Source: Micromonosporaceae bacterium KJ-029 (GTDB lineage: Bacteria; Actinomycetota; Actinomycetes; Mycobacteriales; Micromonosporaceae). Taken from it: a stretch of 64,000 nt of DNA. The DNA lies in contig BIFP01000008.1 in assembly GCA_005402585.1 (NCBI GenBank), positions 652,423 through 716,422 of the forward strand, read 5' to 3'. Below are positions 1 through 7,199 of the stretch, piece by piece. The position numbers were made by a program, and so were the translations under genes. Positions within the stretch are counted from its first letter, which is position 1. Each line of letters opens with the position of its first letter. The notes under the pieces are model-generated. The model was not told the DNA's origin and did no database searches. It saw only the letters and a program-made list of their open reading frames with translations.

Positions 1-1111
1 AGATCGGCCACGGCGTCTGCCCGTCGGTCAGCACGACGATGACATCCGGGCCCGGTCTGTCCCGCAGCGCCCGAGCGAAACCCGCGCGTAGATCCGTACC
101 CCCACCACCCACCAGCGGGATGTCCTGGGCCCGGCACAGCGGGCCCACGGCGCGGGCCGCCGCGTCGCACGGCAGCACTCTGACCAGGTCACGTCGGCCG
201 CCCACGGCCCGAGAGATCGCGGCGACCTCGAGCAGCGCGCTGCCCAGTTCGGCATCGCTGACCGAACCGGATGTGTCGATGATGACGCAGACCCGTGGCG
301 GCTGGCGCCGCAGCGCCGGCAGGACGACGCCGGGTACACCGGCGGAGCGCCGCGACGGCCGGCCGTAGGTGTAGTCCTCGCCCACGCCGGGCGCGGAAAC
401 CGCCGAGCGGAGCGCCGCCCCCAGGAGTTCCCGCCACGGCTGCGGTGGATGGAACGCCTGTTCCGCCCACCGCCGCCAACCCTGGGGTACGTGGCCCGGT
501 CGGCCGGTGATGCCCTCCGCCACCCGGAACCGCACCGCGTCCCGTTCCTGTGGGCTGAGGGCGTGCGCCCCGTACGGGCCGAGGTCCCACTCCCGGTCCA
601 GCCCGTCGGCGCCGCTGCCGCAGTCCAGCCAGGCCAGGTGCTGGGTACGCGGCCCGAGCCGGAACTGGCGCAGGTAGTCCTCCATCAGCTGTCCCTCGGG
701 CAGCTGCAGCGAGCCGGGCTCGACGACGCCTGCGGGCCGGGCCAGCCCGTCGCCGAAGACATCGTCGTTGATCTCGCAGTCCGCGGCGATGTTCATCCGC
801 AGCCGCTCCCCCGGCCCGGACAGCCCGTGTTCCCGCGCGGCCCGGTCGCTGCGCCCGTGGTGGTCCCGGAGCAGGTGCGAGACCTCGTGCACCCACACTC
901 CGGCGAGTTCCTCCACCGGGGTCCGGTCCACGAACACGGGCGAGACGTAGCACCGCCAGTACCGGTCCACACCCATCGTCGGCACCCGACGGGACTCGAC
1001 CACGTGCAGGGCGAACAACGCCGTGGCCAGGTAGGGACGGACCCGGGCGGCGTGCAGCCGGGCGGTGAAGAGCTTGTCCCGGTCCAGCGTCCCGGCGCGG
1101 TCGGTGGTCAT
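1..1111 (-). CDS. HExxH/von Willebrand factor A domain protein (DUF2201-like), cut by window edge
   Basis: This reading frame is open from an ATG at 1111 to the left edge, giving about 370 residues without a stop, so the C-terminus is missing. The N-terminal half has a metallopeptidase-like HEVSH at residues 75-79. The C-terminal half has a VWA metal-ion site, DTSGS at about 279-283, followed by a GGGGTD segment and LTDG at about 361-364. This layout matches DUF2201/VWA-like proteins that act with MoxR AAA ATPases, probably in cofactor or metal-centre assembly. The start overlaps the stop of the upstream ATPase gene as ATGA, implying translational coupling. The true substrate is unknown. Confidence 0.88.
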   Translation of the reverse strand, partial: MTTDRAGTLDRDKLFTARLHAARVRPYLATALFALHVVESRRVPTMGVDRYWRCYVSPVFVDRTPVEELAGVWVHEVSHLLRDHHGRSDRAAREHGLSGPGERLRMNIAADCEINDDVFGDGLARPAGVVEPGSLQLPEGQLMEDYLRQFRLGPRTQHLAWLDCGSGADGLDREWDLGPYGAHALSPQERDAVRFRVAEGITGRPGHVPQGWRRWAEQAFHPPQPWRELLGAALRSAVSAPGVGEDYTYGRPSRRSAGVPGVVLPALRRQPPRVCVIIDTSGSVSDAELGSALLEVAAISRAVGGRRDLVRVLPCDAAARAVGPLCRAQDIPLVGGGGTDLRAGFARALRDRPGPDVIVVLTDGQTPWPI

Positions 1112-2346
1112 CGGCCCACTGAGGCCGCGACCCGGGCCGCCGTCCGATCAGCCCGCCCGGACAGCGACACCACGCCGGCGAGCCTCTCGATCGACGCGGG
1201 CACGTCCCAGTCCTCGCGCCGCAGCCGGGCGAGAGTGGACGCGGGGACGACCACCAGGTCCGGGGCACCCGTCTCCAGCGCCAGGACCAGCAGCGTCCAG
1301 GCCGCGTCCCAGCGGGACCGATCCGGGCGTACGCGCACCGCTTCCACCACCCCGTCCAGCACGATCTGGCGTAGGTCGCCCCGTTCGGGCAGGACGGCGG
1401 AGGCCGGATCGGCCAGCAACACCTCCGGGTCGGGAAGGTCCATCCGGTCCAGGCTGGCCAGCAGTTCCAGCCCCGGGCCGTCGCCCACAGTGCCTCTGAC
1501 CAGCATCGACAGGACCTCCCTAGAGGTGTCGGCCGCGGTCGCGAAGGCGATCAGACGCAACGTCATCTCCCAGCTCCGCGGCGACGGCCACGGCCCGCCC
1601 CGGCCCGCCTCACCGGTGGGCAGCCGGTGCACGAGCCCCGGGCGGGCGGACAGGAGTCCACACACCGCACGACGGGCAAAGGTCACGGCCTCCGACAGCC
1701 GTTGCGGGTCCAGCCGGGGCAGCACCGCCCGAGGCCAGGTCCCACCCAGGCCGCGTACGACAACCTCGTGGTCATGGGTCCACTGGAGGTGGACGAAGCG
1801 GTTCGCCAACGGCGGGCTCAACTCCCAGCCGTCGGCCGCCGAGGAGCGCGGATTGGCGGCAGCCACGATCCGGACCTCGGCCGGCAGGCGCAAACTGCCG
1901 ATCCGCCGCTCGAGCACGAGGCGGAGCAGGGCGGCCTGCACAGCAGGCGGGGCGGTCGACAATTCGTCCAGGAACAGCAGTCCGCGACCGGCGCGTACCA
2001 GACGCACCGCCCAGTCCGGCGGCGCCATCGGAACGCCCTGGACGGCCGGGTCGTCGCCGACGACCGGCAGTCCGGAGAAGTCGGACGGCTCGTGGACGCT
2101 GGCGATCACCGTCGTGAGCGGCAGGTCCAGGGAGGCGGCGAGCTGCGTCAGCGCGGCGGTCTTGCCGATTCCCGGCTCACCCCAGAGCAGCACCGGCAGG
2201 TCGGCAGCCACGGCCAGGTTCAGTGCCTCCAATTGAGGGTTGGCGCGGGCCTCGGTGGTGGTGTCGCACAGCAACGCGAGCAGGTCGGCGGCGACGTCGA
2301 GTTGCGGAAGCGGAGTCGAGTCGATCGAGATACGGGTCGAGAGCAT
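1108..2346 (-). CDS. MoxR-type AAA+ ATPase
   Basis: A 412-residue protein. Walker A is GEPGIGKT at residues 56-63 and Walker B is LLFLDE at 123-128. A later AANPRSS segment fits the sensor 1 position typical of MoxR ATPases. The start at 2346 is preceded by an AGGTGA ribosome site. MoxR proteins are ATP-driven chaperones that work with VWA-domain partners to mature metal centres or complexes, and the next gene downstream encodes such a VWA protein with an ATGA overlap. It was probably transcribed with the uncharacterised gene at 2420-3820. The family call is firm; the client protein is unknown. Confidence 0.92.
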   Translation of the reverse strand: MLSTRISIDSTPLPQLDVAADLLALLCDTTTEARANPQLEALNLAVAADLPVLLWGEPGIGKTAALTQLAASLDLPLTTVIASVHEPSDFSGLPVVGDDPAVQGVPMAPPDWAVRLVRAGRGLLFLDELSTAPPAVQAALLRLVLERRIGSLRLPAEVRIVAAANPRSSAADGWELSPPLANRFVHLQWTHDHEVVVRGLGGTWPRAVLPRLDPQRLSEAVTFARRAVCGLLSARPGLVHRLPTGEAGRGGPWPSPRSWEMTLRLIAFATAADTSREVLSMLVRGTVGDGPGLELLASLDRMDLPDPEVLLADPASAVLPERGDLRQIVLDGVVEAVRVRPDRSRWDAAWTLLVLALETGAPDLVVVPASTLARLRREDWDVPASIERLAGVVSLSGRADRTAARVAASVGR

Positions 2347-2411
2347 GTGAGATCACCTGGGAAGTCGTGGTGGGCCGGCCTGAGGCCGGGAGAGCCGAAA
2401 TTTAAGGAGGT

Positions 2412-2427
2412 CCCGCTGATCAGCGGG
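2412..2427. repeat. Perfect 16-bp palindrome between two minus-strand genes
   Basis: CCCGCT and AGCGGG flank GATC, giving a fully self-complementary 16-mer that overlaps the stop codon of the upstream minus-strand gene and lies 66 bases before the MoxR gene start. It could be a short hairpin that partly terminates or processes the transcript. No T-run follows on the minus strand. An AAGGAGG string just beside it at about 2404-2410 is on the opposite strand and has no gene to serve. Confidence 0.4.
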
Positions 2428-3820
2428 CGATTGCCTGGCGGGGGTGGGAGCGGCGGTCACGCTTGGGCCGCTGGTCGAGGAGGGAGGCGGGTGGTCCGTG
2501 TCCGGTCAGCCGGGCCCGAAACATTCCGTACGCGATCCGCCGCAACGCGGCGTTCTCCAGTTCCTCCCGTAGATTCCCGTCGCGTAGAAGCGCATCGGGT
2601 CCGAGCAGGGCCTCGACGGCGGCCAGTGCGCCGGTGGTGTCCCCGTGGTCCAGACGGGCACGGATGTCGGGGAGGCACTCCGGACGGCGATGTGCATCGT
2701 CGATCGCCCGCAGGCAGGGAAGCGGGGTACCGGTCAGTGCGGCCAGTAGTTCCTCCCGGCGGATCTCCGCCGGGTCGTGGTCCAGGGCGGCGAGCACTCC
2801 GTCCACCAGGCCGATCCGGTGCCAGACTCCACGGCAGGCCACGAGCCGTGGCGTTTGCGTCGGGTCCGGGGCCGCCAGGTTGGCTGCCAACGGGTGACCG
2901 GGTGCGAGCGCCGACGCCACCAGCGGATGAAGCCGGTCGACCGTGATCAGCCCGTGGCGCAGCAGATCCAGGTCGGGTGTCGTCCAGGTTGCCGCGTCGG
3001 GCAGCACCGGCAGCGCCGCGACACGACCCGCCCGCGACGCCCGGTCGATCCGCGCCTCGGGCGGCCGAAGGTCCGTCCCGGCCGAAGCGACGTCGAGGAC
3101 CAGCCGACGTCGAGGCCCGAGCCGCACCGCCACCACACCGCTGGCGCGGCCTTCGGCCTGGAGCAGCAACGTCGCCTCGGCCGCCCACCGGTGCACCGCG
3201 TAACCGCGTTCCTCCAGTGCGCCCCAGCGTGGGTCTGGCGGCACCCCGGCAACGCCGTCACCGGACGGTTGCTCCGCGCCGGACCGGCTCCGCAGCTCGT
3301 CGGCCCTGCGGGCGTCCCAGAGGTGACGGTGCAGGTCGAGGCGGAATCGGCGGTCGGGACGGGGATGTGGATGAGCGCCGCTGGTCTCGTCGAAGGATCC
3401 GGCCCACAGTGCCAGGCTGATCCGCTGCCCCGCGTCCGCCCAGGCCGGTGGCGTTCGGGCCACGAGGTGCAGCGGCTCGGTACCGTCGTGTTCCGCCCCG
3501 CCGTACCGGGCCAGTGAGACGGTCAGTCCCGGACGCAACAGACCGTCCGGGCCGATCCTCGGCATGTGCCAGCGCAGCAGGTCGGGCGCGAGGTGCCGGA
3601 GATCTGCCCGGAGCAGGGCGGCCAGTTCCCGGCCGTGGTGGCGAGCCACGGTGCGCAGGTCCAGGTCGGCGTCGACGCGAGCGGCGGCGCACGCGCCGGC
3701 CCAGTCACCGACACGACGACGAACGGTCGCAGCTTTGATCATCGAGCGCGGCACGGCGTACTCACGCACGCGCCGCCAGAGGAAGAGGCGGGATTCCGCA
3801 TTCGCGGCCGGGGAGCGCAT
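2420..3820 (-). CDS. Uncharacterised protein of the MoxR/VWA unit
   Basis: A soluble protein of about 466 residues, rich in Arg, Ala and Leu, with no signal peptide or membrane segment and no motif I recognise. The ATG at 3820 is chosen because GGTGAG lies five bases upstream; a GTG at 3826 is also possible but has no spacing to a ribosome site. It lies just upstream of the MoxR ATPase and the VWA/metallopeptidase-like gene on the same strand, so it is probably a third component or a substrate of that machine. This role is inferred from position only. Confidence 0.8.
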   Translation of the reverse strand: MRSPAANAESRLFLWRRVREYAVPRSMIKAATVRRRVGDWAGACAAARVDADLDLRTVARHHGRELAALLRADLRHLAPDLLRWHMPRIGPDGLLRPGLTVSLARYGGAEHDGTEPLHLVARTPPAWADAGQRISLALWAGSFDETSGAHPHPRPDRRFRLDLHRHLWDARRADELRSRSGAEQPSGDGVAGVPPDPRWGALEERGYAVHRWAAEATLLLQAEGRASGVVAVRLGPRRRLVLDVASAGTDLRPPEARIDRASRAGRVAALPVLPDAATWTTPDLDLLRHGLITVDRLHPLVASALAPGHPLAANLAAPDPTQTPRLVACRGVWHRIGLVDGVLAALDHDPAEIRREELLAALTGTPLPCLRAIDDAHRRPECLPDIRARLDHGDTTGALAAVEALLGPDALLRDGNLREELENAALRRIAYGMFRARLTGHGPPASLLDQRPKRDRRSHPRQAIAR

Positions 3821-3994
3821 CAGCACTCACCCTGTGCGAATCGGACCCCCAATCTGAGAGAAAGATTCATCGCGGCGGAGCCTAGCGGCTCGCCACGAAC
3901 TCCGCCAGGGCTGATTCTTCGTCGTTTGTGGTGGCACGGACAGCGCAGCTCGTCCTCATGAGCAATCCCGTGGTAGACACCCACCGCCTCACTC

Positions 3995-4025
3995 GCCGAC
4001 ATCACCCGGTCCGGGTGATGTCGGC
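3995..4025. promoter_or_regulatory. Perfect 31-bp inverted repeat upstream of the SCP2/debranching genes
   Basis: The arms are GCCGACATCACCCGG (3995-4009) and its exact reverse complement (4011-4025), separated by one base. It lies 53 bases before the start at 4079, in the 258-base gap between divergent genes. The position fits an operator for a dimeric repressor or activator, or a 5' leader hairpin. It is not followed by a T-run, so a terminator is less likely. No regulator gene is adjacent. Confidence 0.6.
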
Positions 4026-4078
4026 TCGCCCCCTGGCCGGCCAGGCTCTTCCTGCGGCCGTACCGCGAAGGGGGGCGG

Positions 4079-4441
4079 ATGTCCGAGACGACCAGGGACT
4101 TCTTTACCGACATCGAACGGGACAGACCACATGTTCCCGCGAAGTACACCGGGACGATCCGGTACGACCTGTCCGTCGACCATGTGACGGAGCACTGGGT
4201 GTTGAGAATCGATTCGGGTGCGGTGAGTGTCGCCCAGGACGCCCGGGAGGCCGACTGCGTCGTCCGGACCAGCCGTGACGTGTTCGACCGGATTCTCAAC
4301 GGACAGCAGGGGGTCTACGCCGCCGTCTGGCGCAACCTGCTCAGCGTCGAAGGCGACATCTCCCTGATCGCCACGCTGCGCGAGCTGCTGCCGGCGGCCC
4401 GGGGGGCCAGCCGGACCGCGTCCCGGAAGCCGGAGGTGTGA
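4079..4441 (+). CDS. SCP2 sterol-binding-domain-like protein
   Basis: A 120-residue cytoplasmic protein resembling the SCP2 domain: an N-terminal helix, a strand-rich core around TGTIRYDLS and HWVLRIDSG, then the helical GDISLIATLRELL tail where such domains close a hydrophobic ligand pocket. The ATG at 4079 follows a GGGGGGCGG purine-rich site. Its stop lies three bases before the next start, so it is co-transcribed with the debranching enzyme gene. The ligand is unknown; bacterial stand-alone SCP2 proteins are usually annotated as lipid carriers without proof. Confidence 0.82.
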   Translation: MSETTRDFFTDIERDRPHVPAKYTGTIRYDLSVDHVTEHWVLRIDSGAVSVAQDAREADCVVRTSRDVFDRILNGQQGVYAAVWRNLLSVEGDISLIATLRELLPAARGASRTASRKPEV

Positions 4442-4444
4442 GCG

Positions 4445-6538
4445 GTGAGTCGGAGTCTGGTCAGCATCATGGACGGCAACACGTACCTCCTGAGCAACGA
4501 CCGCGGCGACATCTCCGCCGCCGCCGGCCCGCAGACGGGGCTGTACTCCTTCGACACCCGGCATCTGAACCAGTGGCACCTGAGCCTCAACGGAGAGCGC
4601 CTGAACACCCTCGCGGTGGACGACCTGAACCACTTCGAGACGCGCTTCTTCCTGGTGCCGGGGGCGGCGACCCACTACGTGGACGCGACGGTGTCGGTGA
4701 TCCGGCACCGCTGGGTGGGTGCCAGCTTCAACGAGGAGCTGACCCTGTTCAACCACGGCATGTCGCCGGCTCCGATCACGGTCAGGATGGACATCAGCAG
4801 CGACTTCGCCGACACGGTCGAACTACGCCAGGGCAGCAGCGGGCCACGGAAGGGCCGCACCTGTGTCCGGGTCGAGGACGGTTGCCTGCGGCTCACCTAC
4901 GAGCGGGAGTCGTTCGTCCGGGAGACGATCGTGTCGTCGTCCGAGCCGGCGTTGGTGGACGAGCGGGGCATGACGTTCGAGGCGGCCATCGGGCCGCACG
5001 GCAGTTGGCAGACCACGTTGCACGTGGAAACCGTGCTGCGCGGCGCCCGGGGCCGGGACGTTCGGGCGAACCTCGCCGCCCACCGTGGCCGGCAACGGCC
5101 GGAGATGCGCCAGGAGCACGACGAGTGGCTCAAGTCGGCGCCGTCGCTACGCGCCGAATCGCCCTCGCTGACCGCCACCTACCAACGCAGCCTGACCGAC
5201 CTGGGCGCACTGCGCTACTCCTCGTGGACCTATCCGGAGCGGCTGCCCATGGCCGGAATGCCCTGGTACATGACCATGATCGCCCGGGACGCGCTCATCA
5301 CCTGCCTACAGGCCATCTCGTTCACCCCGCAGCTCAGCGTGCCCACGCTGCGATTGTGCGCCGCCGGGCACGGCACCGTGTCGGACGACTTCCGGGAAGA
5401 GGAACCGGGCAAGGTCTTCTACGAGGTCCGGTACGGCGAGAGCGGGGCGTTCGAGGACCTGCCACAGGCCGCGGACTTCAGCGCGGCCGACACCACCCCG
5501 CTGTTCGTAGTCCTGCTCGACGAGTACGAGCGGTGGACCGGCGACCAGAGCCTGGTACGGGAACTGGAGTACGAGACGCGCAAGGCCCTGGACTGGATCG
5601 ACCAGTATGCCGACCTGACCGGCCGGGGATACGTGTCGTACCAGCGGCGCAACCAACGAACCGGCCGCCTCAACCAGGGCTGGAAGAACACGCCGGACGC
5701 CATCTCGTACCGCGACGGGCGGCTGCCCGGCTACCCTCTCGCCACCTGCGAGCTGCAGGGCTACGCGTACGACGCGAAGCTGCGAGGTGCCCGGCTGGCT
5801 CGACTGGTCTGGGGCGACCCGGCGTACGCCGACCGCCTGGAACGGGAGGCCGCGGAGCTGAAGGACCGGTTCAACCGGGACTTCTGGATCGCCGACCGCG
5901 GTTACTACGCGGTCGCGGTCGAGGCCGACGGCGCCCAGGTGGACGCGCTCACCTCCAACATCGGCCACCTGTTGTGGAGCGGGATCGCCACGGAGGACAA
6001 GGCCGCCCAGGTGGTCGAGCACCTGATGAGCGACCAGATGTACACGGGCTGGGGAATACGCACCCTGGCCACCGACAACCACCGTTACAACCCGATCGGC
6101 ATCCACACCGGCATGGTGTGGCCGTTCGACAACGCGCTGACCGCCTACGGCCTACGCCGGTACGGCTACGACCAGGAGGCGGCCCGGGTCGCCGAGGGAC
6201 TCCTGGCGGCGGCGAGCCGCCTGGACGGACGGCTGCCGGGCGCCTTCGCCGGATACGCCTGCGACCAGACGAAGTACCCGGTCACCGAGCCGGGCATGGG
6301 CTCACCGCAGGCCCTCTCGGCCGCGGCCCCGCTGATGTTGCTCCGCACCCTGCTCGGCCTGGAACCCTGCGAAGGGCGCCTGACGGTGCAACCGGCGGTC
6401 CCGGAGAAGATCGGCCTTGTCGAACTGCTCGACGTCCCGGGTCCCTGGGGACGGCTGGACGCCGCCGCCGCCCGCGGCCGACTGCCGGCGTCCGTCCGAC
6501 CGGAACATCAGGCGGCCCTGCAGATCCTGCCCAGATGA
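4445..6538 (+). CDS. Glycogen debranching-family amylo-alpha-1,6-glucosidase, first copy
   Basis: A 697-residue protein with the N-terminal beta-rich domain of the glycogen-debranching family (about residues 1-220) and a C-terminal (alpha/alpha)6 glucosidase barrel. Typical barrel segments are EEEPGKVFYEVRYGE, NQGWKNTPDA, GWGIRTLA and the HTGMVWPFDN segment. It has no signal peptide, so it acts in the cytoplasm on alpha-glucans or alpha-glucosides. The GTG start at 4445 follows a GGAGG nine bases upstream, inside the end of the SCP2 gene. A diverged paralogue lies at 7200-9368. The substrate could equally be a compatible-solute glucoside rather than glycogen. Confidence 0.9.
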   Translation: MSRSLVSIMDGNTYLLSNDRGDISAAAGPQTGLYSFDTRHLNQWHLSLNGERLNTLAVDDLNHFETRFFLVPGAATHYVDATVSVIRHRWVGASFNEELTLFNHGMSPAPITVRMDISSDFADTVELRQGSSGPRKGRTCVRVEDGCLRLTYERESFVRETIVSSSEPALVDERGMTFEAAIGPHGSWQTTLHVETVLRGARGRDVRANLAAHRGRQRPEMRQEHDEWLKSAPSLRAESPSLTATYQRSLTDLGALRYSSWTYPERLPMAGMPWYMTMIARDALITCLQAISFTPQLSVPTLRLCAAGHGTVSDDFREEEPGKVFYEVRYGESGAFEDLPQAADFSAADTTPLFVVLLDEYERWTGDQSLVRELEYETRKALDWIDQYADLTGRGYVSYQRRNQRTGRLNQGWKNTPDAISYRDGRLPGYPLATCELQGYAYDAKLRGARLARLVWGDPAYADRLEREAAELKDRFNRDFWIADRGYYAVAVEADGAQVDALTSNIGHLLWSGIATEDKAAQVVEHLMSDQMYTGWGIRTLATDNHRYNPIGIHTGMVWPFDNALTAYGLRRYGYDQEAARVAEGLLAAASRLDGRLPGAFAGYACDQTKYPVTEPGMGSPQALSAAAPLMLLRTLLGLEPCEGRLTVQPAVPEKIGLVELLDVPGPWGRLDAAAARGRLPASVRPEHQAALQILPR

Positions 6539-6654
6539 GCCGGCGCACCCTTCGCCCGCCGTCTCCTCGGCGAGGACGGCACGAGCGCGTCCGCATCGTC
6601 GTCCCTACTCGGTCGTTTACCGGGATGACCCTGGTCAGGACCAGAGAGGGTGTC

Positions 6655-7068
6655 ATGGCTTCTCGACTCAACCCGTACTTCAACTTTCCCGGCAACGCGC
6701 GGGAGGCGATGGAGTTCTACCGGAGCGTGTTCGGCGGCGATCTCACGCAGAACACCTTCGGCGAGTTCGGTACGGAGGATCCCGCACTGGCCGACAAGAT
6801 CATGCACGCCATGCTGGAGACCCCGAACGGCTACACGCTGATGGCCGCGGACACGGCCCCCGGGATGGAGCACGTGCCGGGCAACAACGTGTCGGTGAGC
6901 CTCAGCGGCGACGACGACGCCGATCTACGCGGGTACTGGACACGGCTCTCCGACGGCGGCACGGTGATGGTGCCGCTGGCCAGGCAGATGTGGGGCGACG
7001 AGTTCGGCATGTGTCTCGACCGGTTCGGCATCGGCTGGATGGTGAACATCATCCAGCGCGAGGGCTGA
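6655..7068 (+). CDS. VOC/PhnB-like glyoxalase-fold protein
   Basis: A 137-residue protein opening with LNPYFNFPGNAREAMEFYRSVFGG, the signature of PhnB-type VOC proteins, and closing with a WGDEFGMCLDRFGIGWMVN segment. These small dimers share the glyoxalase/bleomycin-resistance fold and mostly have unknown substrates. The start ATG at 6655 follows a weak AGAGGG site. It stands alone between the two debranching-family genes, with 116 bases before it and 131 after. The frame extends far upstream without a stop, but that upstream part is antiparallel noise from the neighbouring gene. Confidence 0.88.
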   Translation: MASRLNPYFNFPGNAREAMEFYRSVFGGDLTQNTFGEFGTEDPALADKIMHAMLETPNGYTLMAADTAPGMEHVPGNNVSVSLSGDDDADLRGYWTRLSDGGTVMVPLARQMWGDEFGMCLDRFGIGWMVNIIQREG

Positions 7069-7199
7069 TCCGCTACGAGAGGCGAGCCCGCCGGCCCACA
7101 GGTGTATCGCCGGCGCGACCGGGTACGAACCGCTGACCGCTGCGTCCGCGGGCGGTACCCGATCGGCGCGTGGGGCACACCGCAGGTCAGGGGGTTCGC

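Noticed and set aside
2398..2411. AAGGAGG on the plus strand as a ribosome site
   Set aside because: No plus-strand gene starts within reach; the neighbouring plus-strand frames are antisense to the MoxR-unit genes.
4438..7068. An 876-codon plus-strand open frame containing the VOC protein
   Set aside because: The first 700 codons are out of frame with the debranching gene on the same strand and have no family motifs. Only 6655-7068 is coding.
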